Below are positions 12,801 through 22,906 of a stretch of 64,000 bases of DNA, piece by piece. Under the pieces are notes generated by a model that was not told the DNA's origin, made no database searches, and saw nothing but the letters and a program-made list of their open reading frames with translations. Location: the NCBI RefSeq assembly GCF_963678975.1, contig NC_089273.1:5596507-5660506 (forward strand). The letters run 5' to 3'. Position 1 is the first letter of the stretch, and every line of letters begins with the position of its first letter. Position numbers and translations under genes: made by a program. The DNA is from Dysidea avara. Its lineage: Eukaryota; Porifera; Demospongiae; Dictyoceratida; Dysideidae.

Positions 12801-14464
12801 ATATAGACAATAGCATTGCTTAAATTATTTGTAAGATTGACAAGAGATTGACTTGAATTATCACAAACGGATATTGTTGAATTTCCAGTTAAAGATGTGT
12901 TAGGGGCAGTGTAAAATATATGTTGAATAGATTTGCTTACACTATGATCATAGTTTGTTTCATTGTATATCATACAAGGCATATGGTCAAACTGTACAGC
13001 TTTACCTCCTAGTAATATAAGAACTCTGTCATTAGTGAATCTCACAAATGAATTTCCCTCAAATGTAATGTTCGAAGAAGATACTGCTGTAACAGCTTGT
13101 ATATACTTGTCAATGTTTTCATCGAAGCTTACATTTGAATTTCCATCAAATTTGACTGGAGAGCTTGTGTTAGAGTATATAGCTACACCACGTAGAGCTT
13201 TGTTATGAAAATATTTTACTAGTGAATTTCCTGTAAACGATACTGAACTATTTCTTGAACTATATATAGCTCCTCCAGATTTGGCTTCATTATCATTAAA
13301 TGTTACACTTGAGTTACCATCAAATGTGATATGAGATGAATCATAACAATATACAGCTCCTCCATCATCACTGGCTTCATTATTATTAAATGTTACACTT
13401 GAGTTACCATCAAATGTGATATTGGAATTAGTACTGGATACGGCACCACCATATCTTGCACTGTTGTCCTTAAATGTCACTATTGAGTTTTCCCAAAAGA
13501 TGATCCTGGAATGAATTAAATAAATAGCTCCACCATTTTCTGTACCAGAGTTACTAATAAAATTTACATCAGACTTATCATATAATATGACAGTGGAGTT
13601 CCTGCTATAAATTCCTCCACCAGACTTTGCTGTATTACCCTTGAATAACATTCTTCCCCTAATATGAAGATTAGTATTTAAAATGTAAATTGGTACTCCT
13701 GTGTTGTTGACAAACATATTGTCTTGTATGTAAACATGACCAGGGATCCTGCTACTTGAGCCATCAATATAAACTACACTTTGTGTGGCTCTATTGGAAA
13801 TGAATTTGCAATTTTGGACCGCTAGCTTGTGTTGAATATGGCTGTTAGTATTTGGTGAATAATGTATAGCTGCTCCATGTCCACTGTATTTATTTTTGTG
13901 TGTAAAATTGCAATTGTTAATGTACACATTTCCAGGCACTTCTGAAAGTAAAACACTTCTTCCTTTGGAGTTATGGAATGAGCATCTTTCAAAAGAAACA
14001 TTGGATGAGTTGTAGAATTCAATTCCTGGATGATCTTTAGAGCTACATCCCTCCCACTGGATACCTTTAATGGTTATATTATTGCAGGAGATGAACTTTA
14101 CAGCACCAACATCATTACACTTTACAACAGGATTTCTGTGTCCTATTATCATGATATTTTCAAAACCTTCTAATGTCACAATAGAAGGCAACTCAACATC
14201 AGTTGCAATGTTAACAGTGGTGTTATTACTGGAGATGTTATTTAGAATGTCATCAATTGAAAGAAAGGTAAAGTTTCCAGATGCACAACAGGGAAGTTTA
14301 TCCTGACCTCTCTCATTTAAATCACCTGAGCCACTAACAAAATCATCACTTCTATTCTGAGAAGTATCAGATAGATCATCCGGCATCACTTTTGTAGCTC
14401 CTTCAATTTGGCTGAACAAACACACTAGCAGAACAGCAGCTATGGAAATGTTTAAGAGTTCCAT
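6899..14464 (-). CDS. Giant beta-helix multi-pass membrane protein (paralogue 1)
   Basis: A 2521-residue single-exon protein. The open frame extends 21 bases further, but its first codon is TTG. ATG at 14464 sits below a TATA box and begins a clean signal peptide (MELLNISIAAVLLVCLFSQ). Residues about 60-330 and 545-800 are two related beta-helix modules (IIGHRN, CSFxxS, CNFTH, GxIYxD). Residues to about 1880 are tandem ~24-residue Pmp-like repeats with FxxN and GGA(I/V). A cysteine-rich neck (about 2035-2140, CHPGFHYD and CGSCKENY) precedes nine or ten membrane helices (about 2145-2475) carrying HGRHLPY, LLLLEPFL and KPLLDQFQGCYKD. N-glycosylation sequons are very frequent. Repeat and membrane patterns match an uncharacterised family I know from sponges and cnidarians; a surface adhesion or recognition role is inference. 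The final ATGTAAGTT is also a splice donor, but no convincing partner exon was found. Confidence 0.9.
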   Translation of the reverse strand: MELLNISIAAVLLVCLFSQIEGATKVMPDDLSDTSQNRSDDFVSGSGDLNERGQDKLPCCASGNFTFLSIDDILNNISSNNTTVNIATDVELPSIVTLEGFENIMIIGHRNPVVKCNDVGAVKFISCNNITIKGIQWEGCSSKDHPGIEFYNSSNVSFERCSFHNSKGRSVLLSEVPGNVYINNCNFTHKNKYSGHGAAIHYSPNTNSHIQHKLAVQNCKFISNRATQSVVYIDGSSSRIPGHVYIQDNMFVNNTGVPIYILNTNLHIRGRMLFKGNTAKSGGGIYSRNSTVILYDKSDVNFISNSGTENGGAIYLIHSRIIFWENSIVTFKDNSARYGGAVSSTNSNITFDGNSSVTFNNNEASDDGGAVYCYDSSHITFDGNSSVTFNDNEAKSGGAIYSSRNSSVSFTGNSLVKYFHNKALRGVAIYSNTSSPVKFDGNSNVSFDENIDKYIQAVTAVSSSNITFEGNSFVRFTNDRVLILLGGKAVQFDHMPCMIYNETNYDHSVSKSIQHIFYTAPNTSLTGNSTISVCDNSSQSLVNLTNNLSNAIVYIASDITVTTIMTLKFFENVTITGHRNVVINCNSVGGLEFVNCNNVTIFGIKWQRCGSMNNEKSTSNPGIMFYNSSDISMENCSFYKSTGQAVVLSNVSGNITISSCNFTHNNHYTGQGGAIHYTPKTSFISQLIIEHSNFSFNSIAQSVIYLDGSATKHFYHNSVQNSVFISNQGVPLYIFHTNLHLSGNVLFKGNKARTAGGIYCNYSAVIYDDKCIIKFEGNSVEMYGGAIYQTHSTQSFEGHSVVTFIGNSAEDYGGAVFSEMMSNITFDNSSIITFTDNKASDGGAVYCRYSGITVTGRSSVAFNDNHASNYGGGIIFEYYSSIINQGSSVITFKGNSASFGGAVYSKQYSDIKFGENSVVEFLDNYAVRDGGAILSYNNSNIRFDGNTMVTFDRNFACNGTTILSSYVCQISYNDNSSDLVANNTATRGGGAVYCDEHCGISFDGSASVAFTNNSAETGGSVHCSNNCFLIFKGHSNSTFIHNTATHGGAIYSTTMSYIICEEYSNITLANNLAAQNGGAISSTNASNITFIGNSVVLLNYNVANQNGAAVYIFSFSNVILNKNSNILLQSNSAMKHGGAVYSSDNTSIVFKGMSTVTSRRNTAKYGAVIYLNSHSTLSFKQNSNIIFDNNRANFGAVIASLHLSTIIFGDNSIVSFNNNTANTSGGAVYCDKRCGISFDGSTSVTFTNNSAETGGAVHCNDNSYAMYKEIATVTFINNRAIDGGAIYSDKVSFLTFDQNSNVSLCHNTANENGGAISAVGESNITVTGHSRVLFSSNVAMQNGAAIYCNVLTQVVISENSIVVMQNNQAMQQGGAIYLEDNSIVLFESRSYTILQSNKATNGGGAMCFIQFSNIIIHENTSMDFIDNYASIGGGIMSINGSDITLNGTSRVTFNNNTATTFGGAVYCHEHCHVSFDGSTSVTFTNNSAERGGAIYCTNCCHTLSEGNSTLKLDHNKAVHGGAIYLYHNSKLISMDHSNITFHTNSAQQQGGTIYIFDNSEVRFNGNSHITFTNNRALQLGGAVYLVDKTSMTFSCHTNVSFNNNTAGQNGGALYLSSQSAISFKGYSVVLFSNNTATLSGGVIYSINKCSIVFDEYSSTAFSNNTCSLYGGGMYIHDRTNLSITEYGKVTFDDNIATRGGGGIYSFDHSIAVIEDYSNVTFLNNKAEQHGGAIHCDRFSDIYLKENISVMFTGNTAERGGAISIIQSSITLTSNVSATFEMNSAENGGAISIQQSILTFSEKSISQFISNTAKGNGGAIHLSSNYTTTFKNDTTVNFFYNSAQYGGAIYSELLQNDESKLIFNTEEIGLYNNTALTEADIYIDVPKSCDETCLDNSIVGINKTSLLNSRLKDHIITPPRTLEFYDIKCIDNHTNCYIYVIKNVMLGHEIITDACVQDYYEQPAEATKFVVSGNNHNHKINGSQVLISCTVFQGISVIGKRIFNATNFTISITSNHGSKSNFKTISAELITELSPCHPGFHYDNTTQTCVCYSDSDIVSCSGSASSIKRGYWFGEVKDKATVTICPNSYCNFTCCESANGFFKLSPVRANQCNSQRSGIACGSCKENYTLSFDSIECVSVDYCTTGQMLLVIILSVTYWIILVIAVFAMMYYRIGIGYLYAITYYYSIIDIILNQSLYTTPAIFTTVSIMSSIAKVTPQFLGQFCLIQNMSGIDQQFIHYIHPLAVTFILAMICLSARISYKISSLVSRGIIHVVCFLLLLSYSSVATTSLLIVRPLKFTIGNTVQVKTYLSPDIDYFHGRHLPYAIVAILCTISIAIGLPLLLLLEPFLNRKINFIRIKPLLDQFQGCYKDNCRYYAAYYMICRLVIIVIFISNFSNNNTMQYLLFAVSAVFALIQFVQKPYVNKALNLFDGLVLLSITFIAMIPLIDSSSLGVLLPITALLPLVSFAGFIMLIHRKNIKKLTKYFKPIPRIANNIVEVPMREYGVVVDDDMRKNATICEM

Positions 14465-14702
14465 GCTTGTATCAACTGGTAACAAAAATACTAACTTGTA
14501 GTTCAGTTACTGATATTTATAGCTTCAAAGAGGATATGATGTCATACTGATGATGTCATGATAAATGTACACATTCAGTCAATGATAGTTATAAACATGT
14601 TTGTGGAAAACAAGGACTGTACATTATTACTTCAGATTCTAGGCCTGATAGCTATACACCAATTTGATTTTACTAAGCAGTAAACTTTTAAAACAACTAT
14701 GT
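14465..14702 (-). promoter_or_regulatory. Promoter of paralogue 1
   Basis: This flank is closely similar to 44147-44402 upstream of gene 2. On the minus strand it has TATAAATA (14521-14514), which would place transcription start near 14490 and so favours the ATG at 14464. Two copies of TGATGTCA (14537-14544 and 14551-14558), 14 bases apart, resemble CRE/ATF sites with one mismatch from TGACGTCA. Conservation in both paralogues supports function; factor identity is inference. Confidence 0.6.
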
Positions 14703-17700
14703 TGATAGGGACCCACTGATTATGCTGGCATAATAATGAACATAATAGGTGCTTAAGAATGAGCATAATAGGCAGAAATGTGCAGTACTATAAATTCTTC
14801 CTTATCAAAATACATATCACACAAAAATATTGATATACTTTAATAATAGAACAGTCAGTAATTATAATAAAATTATCAGGTAGCTGACTGTTCTATTAGA
14901 GTATATTGATCTTTTCTGTGAAATGCATTTTGACAAAGCAAGGATTTACAGTCTGTGCTTCAACCACAGTGCAACAATATTAGAAATCAGTGCTTTTATA
15001 AATCCTAGATCCGCTTCTGAGGCTCTGGCTGGCTTGGCTGTCTTCCTTTATCTGGTTCATCTGGCTTGCATACTCCTACAGTATTGTGTAGCTATCTCCT
15101 GCAAGTTGTGTATGCATAATTATAGTGTGTCACCCATCACTGTGCCATTGCTACACCACTGATGAACCTTATTTAGCTCTAGTTGATGTTAATACTGTGC
15201 TGTATATTGCATGGCTAATAATTTTTATCTGGTGATGTTGCCTATAATGTATTGCTGTATACAATACTGCAATAGTGTATAGTTCTCTTTTGTACGTTTT
15301 ATACACATAATTATACTGCATACACATCACTGCGCCATTACCACATCAATGATGTACTGGCACTTAGCTACTTAGTTAAGATGCCACTATTGTGTTATAT
15401 CTGTCACTACTGTGACATATTGAGTTGATTTGGCCATTGTACCTTCACCACCTAATAGCCTCATTTGGGGGCTGTCACACTGGTGTATGCACTTGGTTGT
15501 ATGTTACGCGGTCCTAGTTATACAACCAAGTACTAAGATTAATACGAAATGCGGTTAAAATTACATCATTAATAATGAATGAATGAATAAATAATTAAAT
15601 AATAAATAAATAATGTTTGAGAAAATTACGAGGCCTAGAGACGTGAACTAAGCGGGGATAGATTCGCCTGTGAATGAAGGCACAACCGTATAATAAGTAC
15701 GCCTGTTCGTGCTGATGACTTTACCGTACGTGTAATTCTATATAACGCCCAGCACCACACCCTTGTTTAATTACAGATTGCTCGAAGGAGACGATTAGTA
15801 AACGTCCGCGGAGTGACTACAACAGAGCCAGAGGCCACCTTACACGTAAGCAACAACATTACAAGTATTTTTAAATGTTTGTAACTGTATATTTTGTATG
15901 CAGGATATGCGCTCCAGGCGCGTCATGCAGTGAACAACCAGCTGATGACCAGTTGGGATACCAGCTGATGCGCTCGTAAACAACCAGCTGGAACAACAAG
16001 GTAATAAGTAATGTAATACTTGTACCAGTAGTTGTATTATACATCCTCATCCTTCATCTGGCTTGCTAGCGGCTGGAATTATTTTCCACTCGGCTTAACT
16101 ACTACCCTACTGTGAGTCTATAATAGCTAAACAAGAAGCCGATGCAGTGCTGCATATACAACAATGTGTAACTATCTCCTGTATGTTGTGCATGGCTGTA
16201 TGTATAATATTATAGACTGTGATCACTGTGCCAATGCCACACCGCTGATATACTGGCATATCACCAGTGGCCTCTAGTTACAACAGTCTGTTGTGTCATA
16301 TTGGCTTGATCGGGATCAATTGCTAATTGTGCCTTCATCATATTCCTTGTTCTGCAAAGCCTCACTTCACTGCTGAGTCATCTTCAGAGACACGTCACAC
16401 CTACGATATATAGTTACTTTCAATATAGTTAACTTAACTTGGTTTTTGTGTAGGTTGTGCTTTAGTATTGTGGTTTTCTGATGCCAGTTAAACTCCCCTG
16501 CCTGTGTACGTATGCATATGTATCACTTCCACCAGTACACACACACTGCTCTGAGTGCTGCCTATGGCACTGTTTATACTTGCCCAATAGGTAGGTTGCA
16601 ACGTTGGTGTATGTACTTGGTTGTATGTGACGCGGTCCTAGTAATATAATTATATAACCAAGTACTAAGAATAATACGAAACGCGGTTAAAATTACGTAA
16701 TAAATAAATAAATAATTAAATAATTAATAATTAATGTTTGAGAAAACTACGAGGCCTAGAGACATGAACTAACCGGGGATAGATTCGCCTGTGAATGAAG
16801 GCACAAACGTATAATCGTCGCTCCTGTTTGTGCTGATGACTTGACCATACGTGTAATTCTATATAACGCCCAGTACCACACCCTTGCTTAATTACTTACA
16901 TATTGCGCGAAGAAGATTAGTGATGCCCGTGCAGGAGAGCCAGAAGCCACTTGTGTAAACAAGAAGATTACAAGTAAGTTTTTATGTTTGTAACATCTCA
17001 AGTCTCCATGCCAGCTGCCAGTGGATTCACTGATTCATGTAAATAAACAATACAAGAAAACATTAAACTGACATATGCCACGCTCTTTACAATAAGCTTA
17101 CAGTTACATATAAAATACAAGTAAACAATTTTGTCTTGTGCAGCTGGCATGGCGAACTTTCTTTGTGTTGGTGTCAGGCAATTCAATACGTGCTTAATCT
17201 TTTTTGCCTTCACCTGGCGTAGCTACTAGGCTCTAGTGGCTTGGCTGTCTTCCTTTATCTGGTTCATCTGGCTTGCATACGCCTACAGCATTGTGTAGCT
17301 ATCTCCTGAAAGTTGTGTATGCATAACTATGGTGTGTCACCCATCACTGTGCCATTGCTACATCACTGATGAACCTTACTTAGCTCTAGTTGATGTTGAT
17401 ATGCATTGCTGTATATTGGCTAATAATTTTTATCTGCATGGTGATATTGCCTATAATGTATTGCTGCATACAATACTGCAATAATGTATAGTTCTCTCCT
17501 GTATGTTTTGTATACATATACTTTGTACACATCACTGTGCCATTTATACCACACCAATGATGTACTGGCACTTAGCTACTGGTGGCCTTTAGTTACGATG
17601 CCACTATAGTGTTATATCTGTCACTACTGTGACATATTGAGTTGATTTGGGGATAATGCATTCACCACCTAATAGCCTCACCGGGGGGCTGTCACGTTGG

Positions 17701-18030
17701 TGTATGTACTTGGTTATATGTGACGCGGTCCTAGTAATAATAATAATAATAAATATTGAGCATACACAGGAATAAATTCTATTTGTACAGCAACAGTACA
17801 GTAAATAAATTGCAGGCACTTATTTATTTCATCATAAGTCACAACTGAAACAAGCTTACAAAAAAAAGTTTAAAATAAAAAATAAAAAAAGTACATGGAA
17901 AATTATGTAATTTGAGCATAATAATAGGTAAATATTGAGCATTAATTAAAGCATATGCATATTAAGTAAATTTTTTAAGTGGGCAGCTTAGCATAATAGG
18001 TAAAATAATGAGCGTAATTGGTGGGTCCCT
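14703..18030. mobile_element. 3.3-kb insertion upstream of gene 1
   Basis: The ends are inverted: TAGGGACCCACTGATTATGCT on the left and, read on the other strand, TAGGGACCCACCAATTACGCT on the right. Imperfect CTATGT repeats flank it. In the gene 2 flank the two sides are contiguous around AACTATGTACC (about 44395-44405), so this is an insertion made after the gene duplication. Subterminal copies of AGCATAATAGG occur at both ends. No transposase was recognised. Confidence 0.75.
15033..17745. repeat. Internal duplications within the 3.3-kb insertion
   Basis: A ~440-bp block (15033-15478) recurs at 17238-17695. A ~400-bp block (15478-15880) containing GAGGCCTAGAGAC and GGGGATAGATTCGCC recurs at 16600-17000, and its first ~50 bases recur again at about 17700. 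The copies differ by scattered substitutions and small indels. Their compact GC-richer core looks structured, but I could not assign it to an RNA class. Confidence 0.75.
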
Positions 18031-18600
18031 AAGTCTATGTACCATCATAATCTGTTCCTTATTGACACTTTCATTCACAATGGGATAGTACTGTAGTTAT
18101 GATAGCTGCATAGCCATGTAATGTATGGCTGTAAGTGCTAATACTTGTGGTCTTCTACCATCTATGACAAGTCTTTACTGAACGGTAATGAAGTACTACA
18201 CTCGTACATAAAGGTTAACACACACATACGCACACAAAATATATAAACTTATCAAAGTGATATCAACAGTGGCTGCTATTAATAAAGGAGGAATAGGATA
18301 ATAGGAGTTACAATGATGAATTGAAGGCCAGTTTTATTACGGTTGTTATTTTGCTCTCAACTGCACCAATTTTGTACTATAAAGTTACATAAGAGTAACA
18401 TACATATGATAGAATATAGTGAAATGTGTATTATAGTAAACATGTTGTAAACATACAGTAATTTTATAGTAAATATTATAGCTAGAAGGGAAGCAATTTA
18501 TCACTAAAGCACGTAATACTCAAAAGGTGTGATGTGTTTATAGCAGAGACTGCAAGCTGTAGCTTATACTTTTATGTACATGTCTGTTCTGAGTGACTTC
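18031..18600. repeat. Displaced upstream flank of gene 1
   Basis: 18031-18243 matches 44400-44547 plus 44796-44888 (upstream of gene 2), and 18355-18600 matches 53141-53390. These are pieces of the original duplicated 5' flank now separated by insertions. The site homologous to the MITE at 44548-44795 is empty here (CTGAACGGTAAT near 18180). Confidence 0.75.
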
Positions 18601-20007
18601 TTAAATTAAATGGGCATGACTATAGTTATGAGAAATGTTAACCAAGTAAGAAATAATGATATTCAGTACAATTATCTAAGAAACTATCTTACCACAAAGT
18701 TATTTACAAAATTCAAATGGTTTGGTAGTACCTTGAAAATAGATTTACTATCAATGAAAATAATATGATATAATCTAAACAACACGTACCTATATAACTG
18801 TCAAATAACAATGGGCAATGGCTGTAGCTATTATTTGCTAAATTAATTTACTCATGTTTGTCTATTTGCTTTATACTATAGATACATCTAAATATCGATC
18901 ATGGGATAAACGTGAGGTGACAATCATTGTTCATACATTTACACAGCTTTAGAATTGATTGTGAGTTTCAGTTCCTTAATATAAGTGGTACTGGACTAAC
19001 TATTGCTGGTCATCTTACTTATTCAATCCTGCTATGTTCTCTATCATACAATACAGTTTTATCTTCACACAACAAAGACTTAATGTCAGTATTCTGACTG
19101 TAGTGTGATGAGGTAGTGACTGTATAATTTACTGTATTGTAGCCATTATTGTATACACTATAAGAAATGTGTACCAAAAGTGATAGAGTGCAGGGAGCAT
19201 GTGAGAATATTGTACGTCAATTTTGACTGATCATGTGGATATTGCATAATATTATATAACTAGTTCTGAGAAGTGCTATTGGACCATGAAATAATAATAT
19301 TCAAGTGTTATCATTCATGTAACTGCCTAACCACAAAGTTGTTTACAACATTCCAACACTTTATTGAATCAATAATGGCATTCATGGTCCATTGTAACTA
19401 CCTGAAATACAGGTATCTTAATGTAGCTATAAGTAGCTTCCAATTTGTTCACTTAGATAAAATAGTAACAATGACAATTGGTCAATTACAACACTATAAA
19501 CACTGGAGTAAATACTTACAATGTGTACACATACCCTGGTAGTTAGTACATATGCAGATATCAGTGCAAGTGTACAGTACAGGTGCTTATAATAAAGCAG
19601 TATATTATACAACTTTTATATGGATGCAATGCTATACAGGTTGAGACTACTATAGTATGTACAAGTTGAGCTGAGCCTTGGGATAACAGCTATAAAAACT
19701 GATGTAGATTTTTCTCAAGAAGAATAATATTTCAGCTAACCACATGATTAGTGGTGACAGTAAAGGTGTCGAGAGCATACATGTGTGGTTTAGCTCCATT
19801 AAATATTTGGAAAGGAATATAATGCAACGGATGGTACACTTTTACAGGAAATGTGAGGGTGGGACGGAAGAGACAACTTAACATATTCTTATGTAATTTT
19901 TATTGTCTATACTTCTAGTAATCTACCCAACATAAATCCATCAAAGGCACTCAGTTAAAACTACCCTTTCAGCAAATAGGATATTAATCAACCAAGTTTG
20001 CAGTAAG
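18601..20007. other. No gene seen
   Basis: AT-rich sequence with scattered stop codons in all frames. Short open frames near 19273-19612 overlap on opposite strands and have no recognisable domain. Confidence 0.5.
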
Positions 20008-20824
20008 CAGGGGCGGATCTAGGATTTATAAAGGGGGGGGGGCTAACTCAAGGTACTAATCTCTTGGGTAGAAGAACTAGGGGAGTCTGGGGGCATGACC
20101 CCCAGGAAAATTTTGAAAAATAGATGCTAAAATACTGCAATTTGGAGACATTTCCACATAAAATTCATAATATTTTCTGCCTGTAGATATTTTATATACT
20201 GCCTTTAGATTATAGGTATGGCTATCTAAGCATTTTGCCAATGGAAAAGTTTGGGTAGGTACAGACAACCAAGTACATGATGCACCCCTCTCACAATTGC
20301 ACAACACTGAATAGGTGCATATTAGAATAAGAAGGTTGAAAGTGGAAAATTTTGAAATTTGAACAATATAAGATTGAATCTGAGAGCATTTTCAATCAGG
20401 GAAATTGTGTACCTGAATTAAGTATTGCCATATATATTAACTACACAAGTAGATGAATGAAGCCCTTTAAACAGACCAATGCACTTCATTGTATGTATAG
20501 GTGCAGGCAGATTTGGAAAAATTCCATAACAGAACCAACTACATGTTTCCAGTGAATGTTGTATCTCGATCTTGTACACCTCCAATGCTGATCCGGGTCC
20601 TTGTTACATAAACTTTAGCGTAAATCCACTGATAATACCTTGAAAAGATGTTTATAAGGTAACCCGGTTTTATGAATATTTGTATTATTAGTGATCATAT
20701 AATTATGCTAAGACAAAATTTCATTATAATACTCAGCATATTGATCAAGTAAAGCCTAAATATGAAGGGGGGGGGGGGGGGGGGGCTTCAGCCCCCAAAA
20801 TCCCCCCCCATGGATCCGCCCCTG
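20008..20824. mobile_element. hAT-like element with CAGGGGCGGATC ends
   Basis: The left end CAGGGGCGGATCTAGG and the right end GGATCCGCCCCTG are inverted repeats, flanked by a 5-bp direct repeat GTAAG. Both ends carry adjacent G or C runs. Ends of this type with 5-bp duplications fit the hAT5 branch of hAT transposons (family knowledge). The ~817-bp interior encodes no transposase, so it is non-autonomous. Confidence 0.75.
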
Positions 20825-21055
20825 GTAAGATATTATTGGTGAGTTTTAATACAAGTTAGCTATCTTTGTGAAGTTTAACACAGGTTTTATACAGCCTTCG
20901 GCTTTCACACAGTAAATGCTTTTACTATAAGACATTTTGATCATGTGGATGCAGAAAAACAAATATGCACACACACCAAGACAACATTATTCCTTTTAAT
21001 TTTAAAGTATTGGACTAAAATTTCCATGCTAGCAGTTGTAGGTAATCGTCTTTGA

Positions 21056-21821
21056 ATGTCATTACTGTCAATAATGACATTTGTGATGCCTGTATGGAGT
21101 GCAGATGTCAGTTTGAAACTTCAACCTGCAACCAGTCAAACTGAGCCAGTTAATCAGGCTGAAAACCTGTCAGCCGTTGGAAGTCTCATGTATTTGGCAG
21201 TGAGTACAAGACCAGACATAGCATTTGCTGTATACAGCTTAGCTCGGTTTAACTCAAATCCTCAGAAGGACCACTGGACAGCCCTGAAACGAGTCTTAAG
21301 ATATCTAAAAGGTACTATCAATATTGGTATACTTTACAAACAAGATGGTTCAGACAAATGTATTGGGTACAGTGATGCAGACTGGGCTGGTGACACTTCA
21401 GACAGAAAGTCAACTTCTGGCTACATTTTTATGTTTAGTGGTGGACCAATCTCCTGGAGCAGTAAAAAGCAGAAGTGTGTAGCACTGTCCACAGCCGAAG
21501 CTGAGTATGTGGCATTATCTGGGGCTGCCCAAGAGTGTTTATGGCTACGACTACTAGAAAAAGAGTTAGGATGAAGGTCCAACTTTACTATTTGAAGATA
21601 ATCAATCTGCTATAGCGATGGCTAAGAATCCCCAATTTCATGGGCGAGCAAAGCATATAGACATTCGTCATCATTTTGTTCGTGAACAAGTAGCAAATGG
21701 AACTATCAAATTAGATTATTGTTCAACTAGAGACATGACCGCTGATATGATGACTAAAGGTCTGACACGTGAGCAGCATTGTAAGCTGAGAGAGAAAGTT
21801 GGAATACTTGAACTGCATTAA
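21056..21821 (+). pseudogene. Ty1/copia polyprotein C-terminal fragment (RNase H), frameshifted
   Basis: Only the end of a copia-type pol survives. The upstream frame (to 21574) carries the segment linking reverse transcriptase to RNase H (VGSLMYLAVSTRPDI), then SDADWAGD, KSTSGY, SWSSKKQ and LSTAEAEYVAL, all hallmark copia RNase H motifs. It stops at a TGA, and the protein resumes in another frame from about 21575 (EDNQSAI, KHIDIRHHFVRE) to 21821. One extra base explains the break. Gag, protease, integrase and most of the reverse transcriptase are absent. Sequence similar to copia begins about 21100, so the first residues are probably not element-derived. Confidence 0.88.
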
Positions 21822-21840
21822 GTCAAGTGAGGAGGAGTAT

Positions 21841-22146
21841 TGAACTGTATGCATACACATGCACACACTTAGACTTAATGTATGTATTAGCTTTAAACTA
21901 TTCATTGTTGAATTAGTTATTCACACCTTGATTCTTAGCTACCGTGGTTTTGTATAGGAATTTTAATCTGTGTAATAGGCCACATCTTTTGTTCTTTGTA
22001 GTTTTGGTTCTTTTTGGCTTGTACTTCTACATTGTAGTTGTTGTGTTGTGTTGCTAAACTTTAATACTGATTGTTGTGTTACTCTTCACGGTCTTCCTGG
22101 CTAAGTAGCAGCATCCAGCTTGCGCGTGAGAACACTCCTGCTAACA
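21841..22146 (+). repeat. Probable 3' LTR of the copia relic
   Basis: A purine-rich tract (AAGTGAGGAGGAG, about 21824-21836) directly follows the pol stop, as polypurine tracts do. The sequence then runs from TGAAC to CTAACA before a G run, giving TG...CA ends. No second LTR copy is available for comparison, so the borders are inferred. Confidence 0.4.
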
Positions 22147-22449
22147 GGGGGGGGGGGAGACTAAGGATGTTTTTTGGGTGATTTGAAGGGCATGTAAGTC
22201 AAAACTCATAATGATTCTTAGTGTATGATAGAAGTGGGAACTGTGTGACTTATTGTGGTGCTTTACTTATCGTCCCTTACATTAGTATTGCATATTTGTG
22301 GAGTACAAGTACAGATAGTAGATATGTCTATAATGGCTACAAAATATATAAAGTATAGGAATTTTGTTTACTTAGTGTTTTATCTTGCAACTGTTATTAG
22401 GTTTAAGGGCCTTTGTCTCTGCATTTCACCACTGCAAGACAATTTCAAT

Positions 22450-22520
22450 GGCTTTCAGTTGGAGTGACCACCTTTAAAGTCTTGCCAAGACTTTAAAGGT
22501 GGTCACTCCAACTGGAAGCC
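22450..22520. repeat. 71-bp near-perfect palindrome
   Basis: Two 35-base arms with one mismatch meet at a single central base near 22485. Each arm contains TTGGAGTGACCACC and TTTAAAGTCTTG. It resembles two transposon ends joined head to head with no interior. Confidence 0.9.
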
Positions 22521-22906
22521 AAAAAAAACCATAAGTAAACACTTTAAAGTGAAGTTTTTTAAGGATACAACAATTGCATAAAATGTATACCCAGACTCCT
22601 TGACTCCATGTTTCCACTAATATTGTGACACTTTTTCAAAGTGTGATGAACAAAGTACTTAACATCAAACATTGAATTTTATAATCTGATTATGGAAAAA
22701 GAGGTTAATGAAATCATGCATCATAATTATGTAAAATACAGTATCTTCATTTGCAACTCCAACACTAAATGACTACTTAAAATACTAGAACTACAGGAGA
22801 GTATTATAGCAATGAGACCATATAGCTCAACATCATCAATACCTGCACCCTTATTGTATACTAGCAAAGTATTTTTATTATGTATATATTGTTATGGTAT
22901 ATAAGG

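Noticed and set aside
15478-15880. Structured RNA gene in the repeated GC-richer block
   Set aside because: It does not fit tRNA, 5S or snRNA landmarks that I can see. Left as an unexplained repeat.
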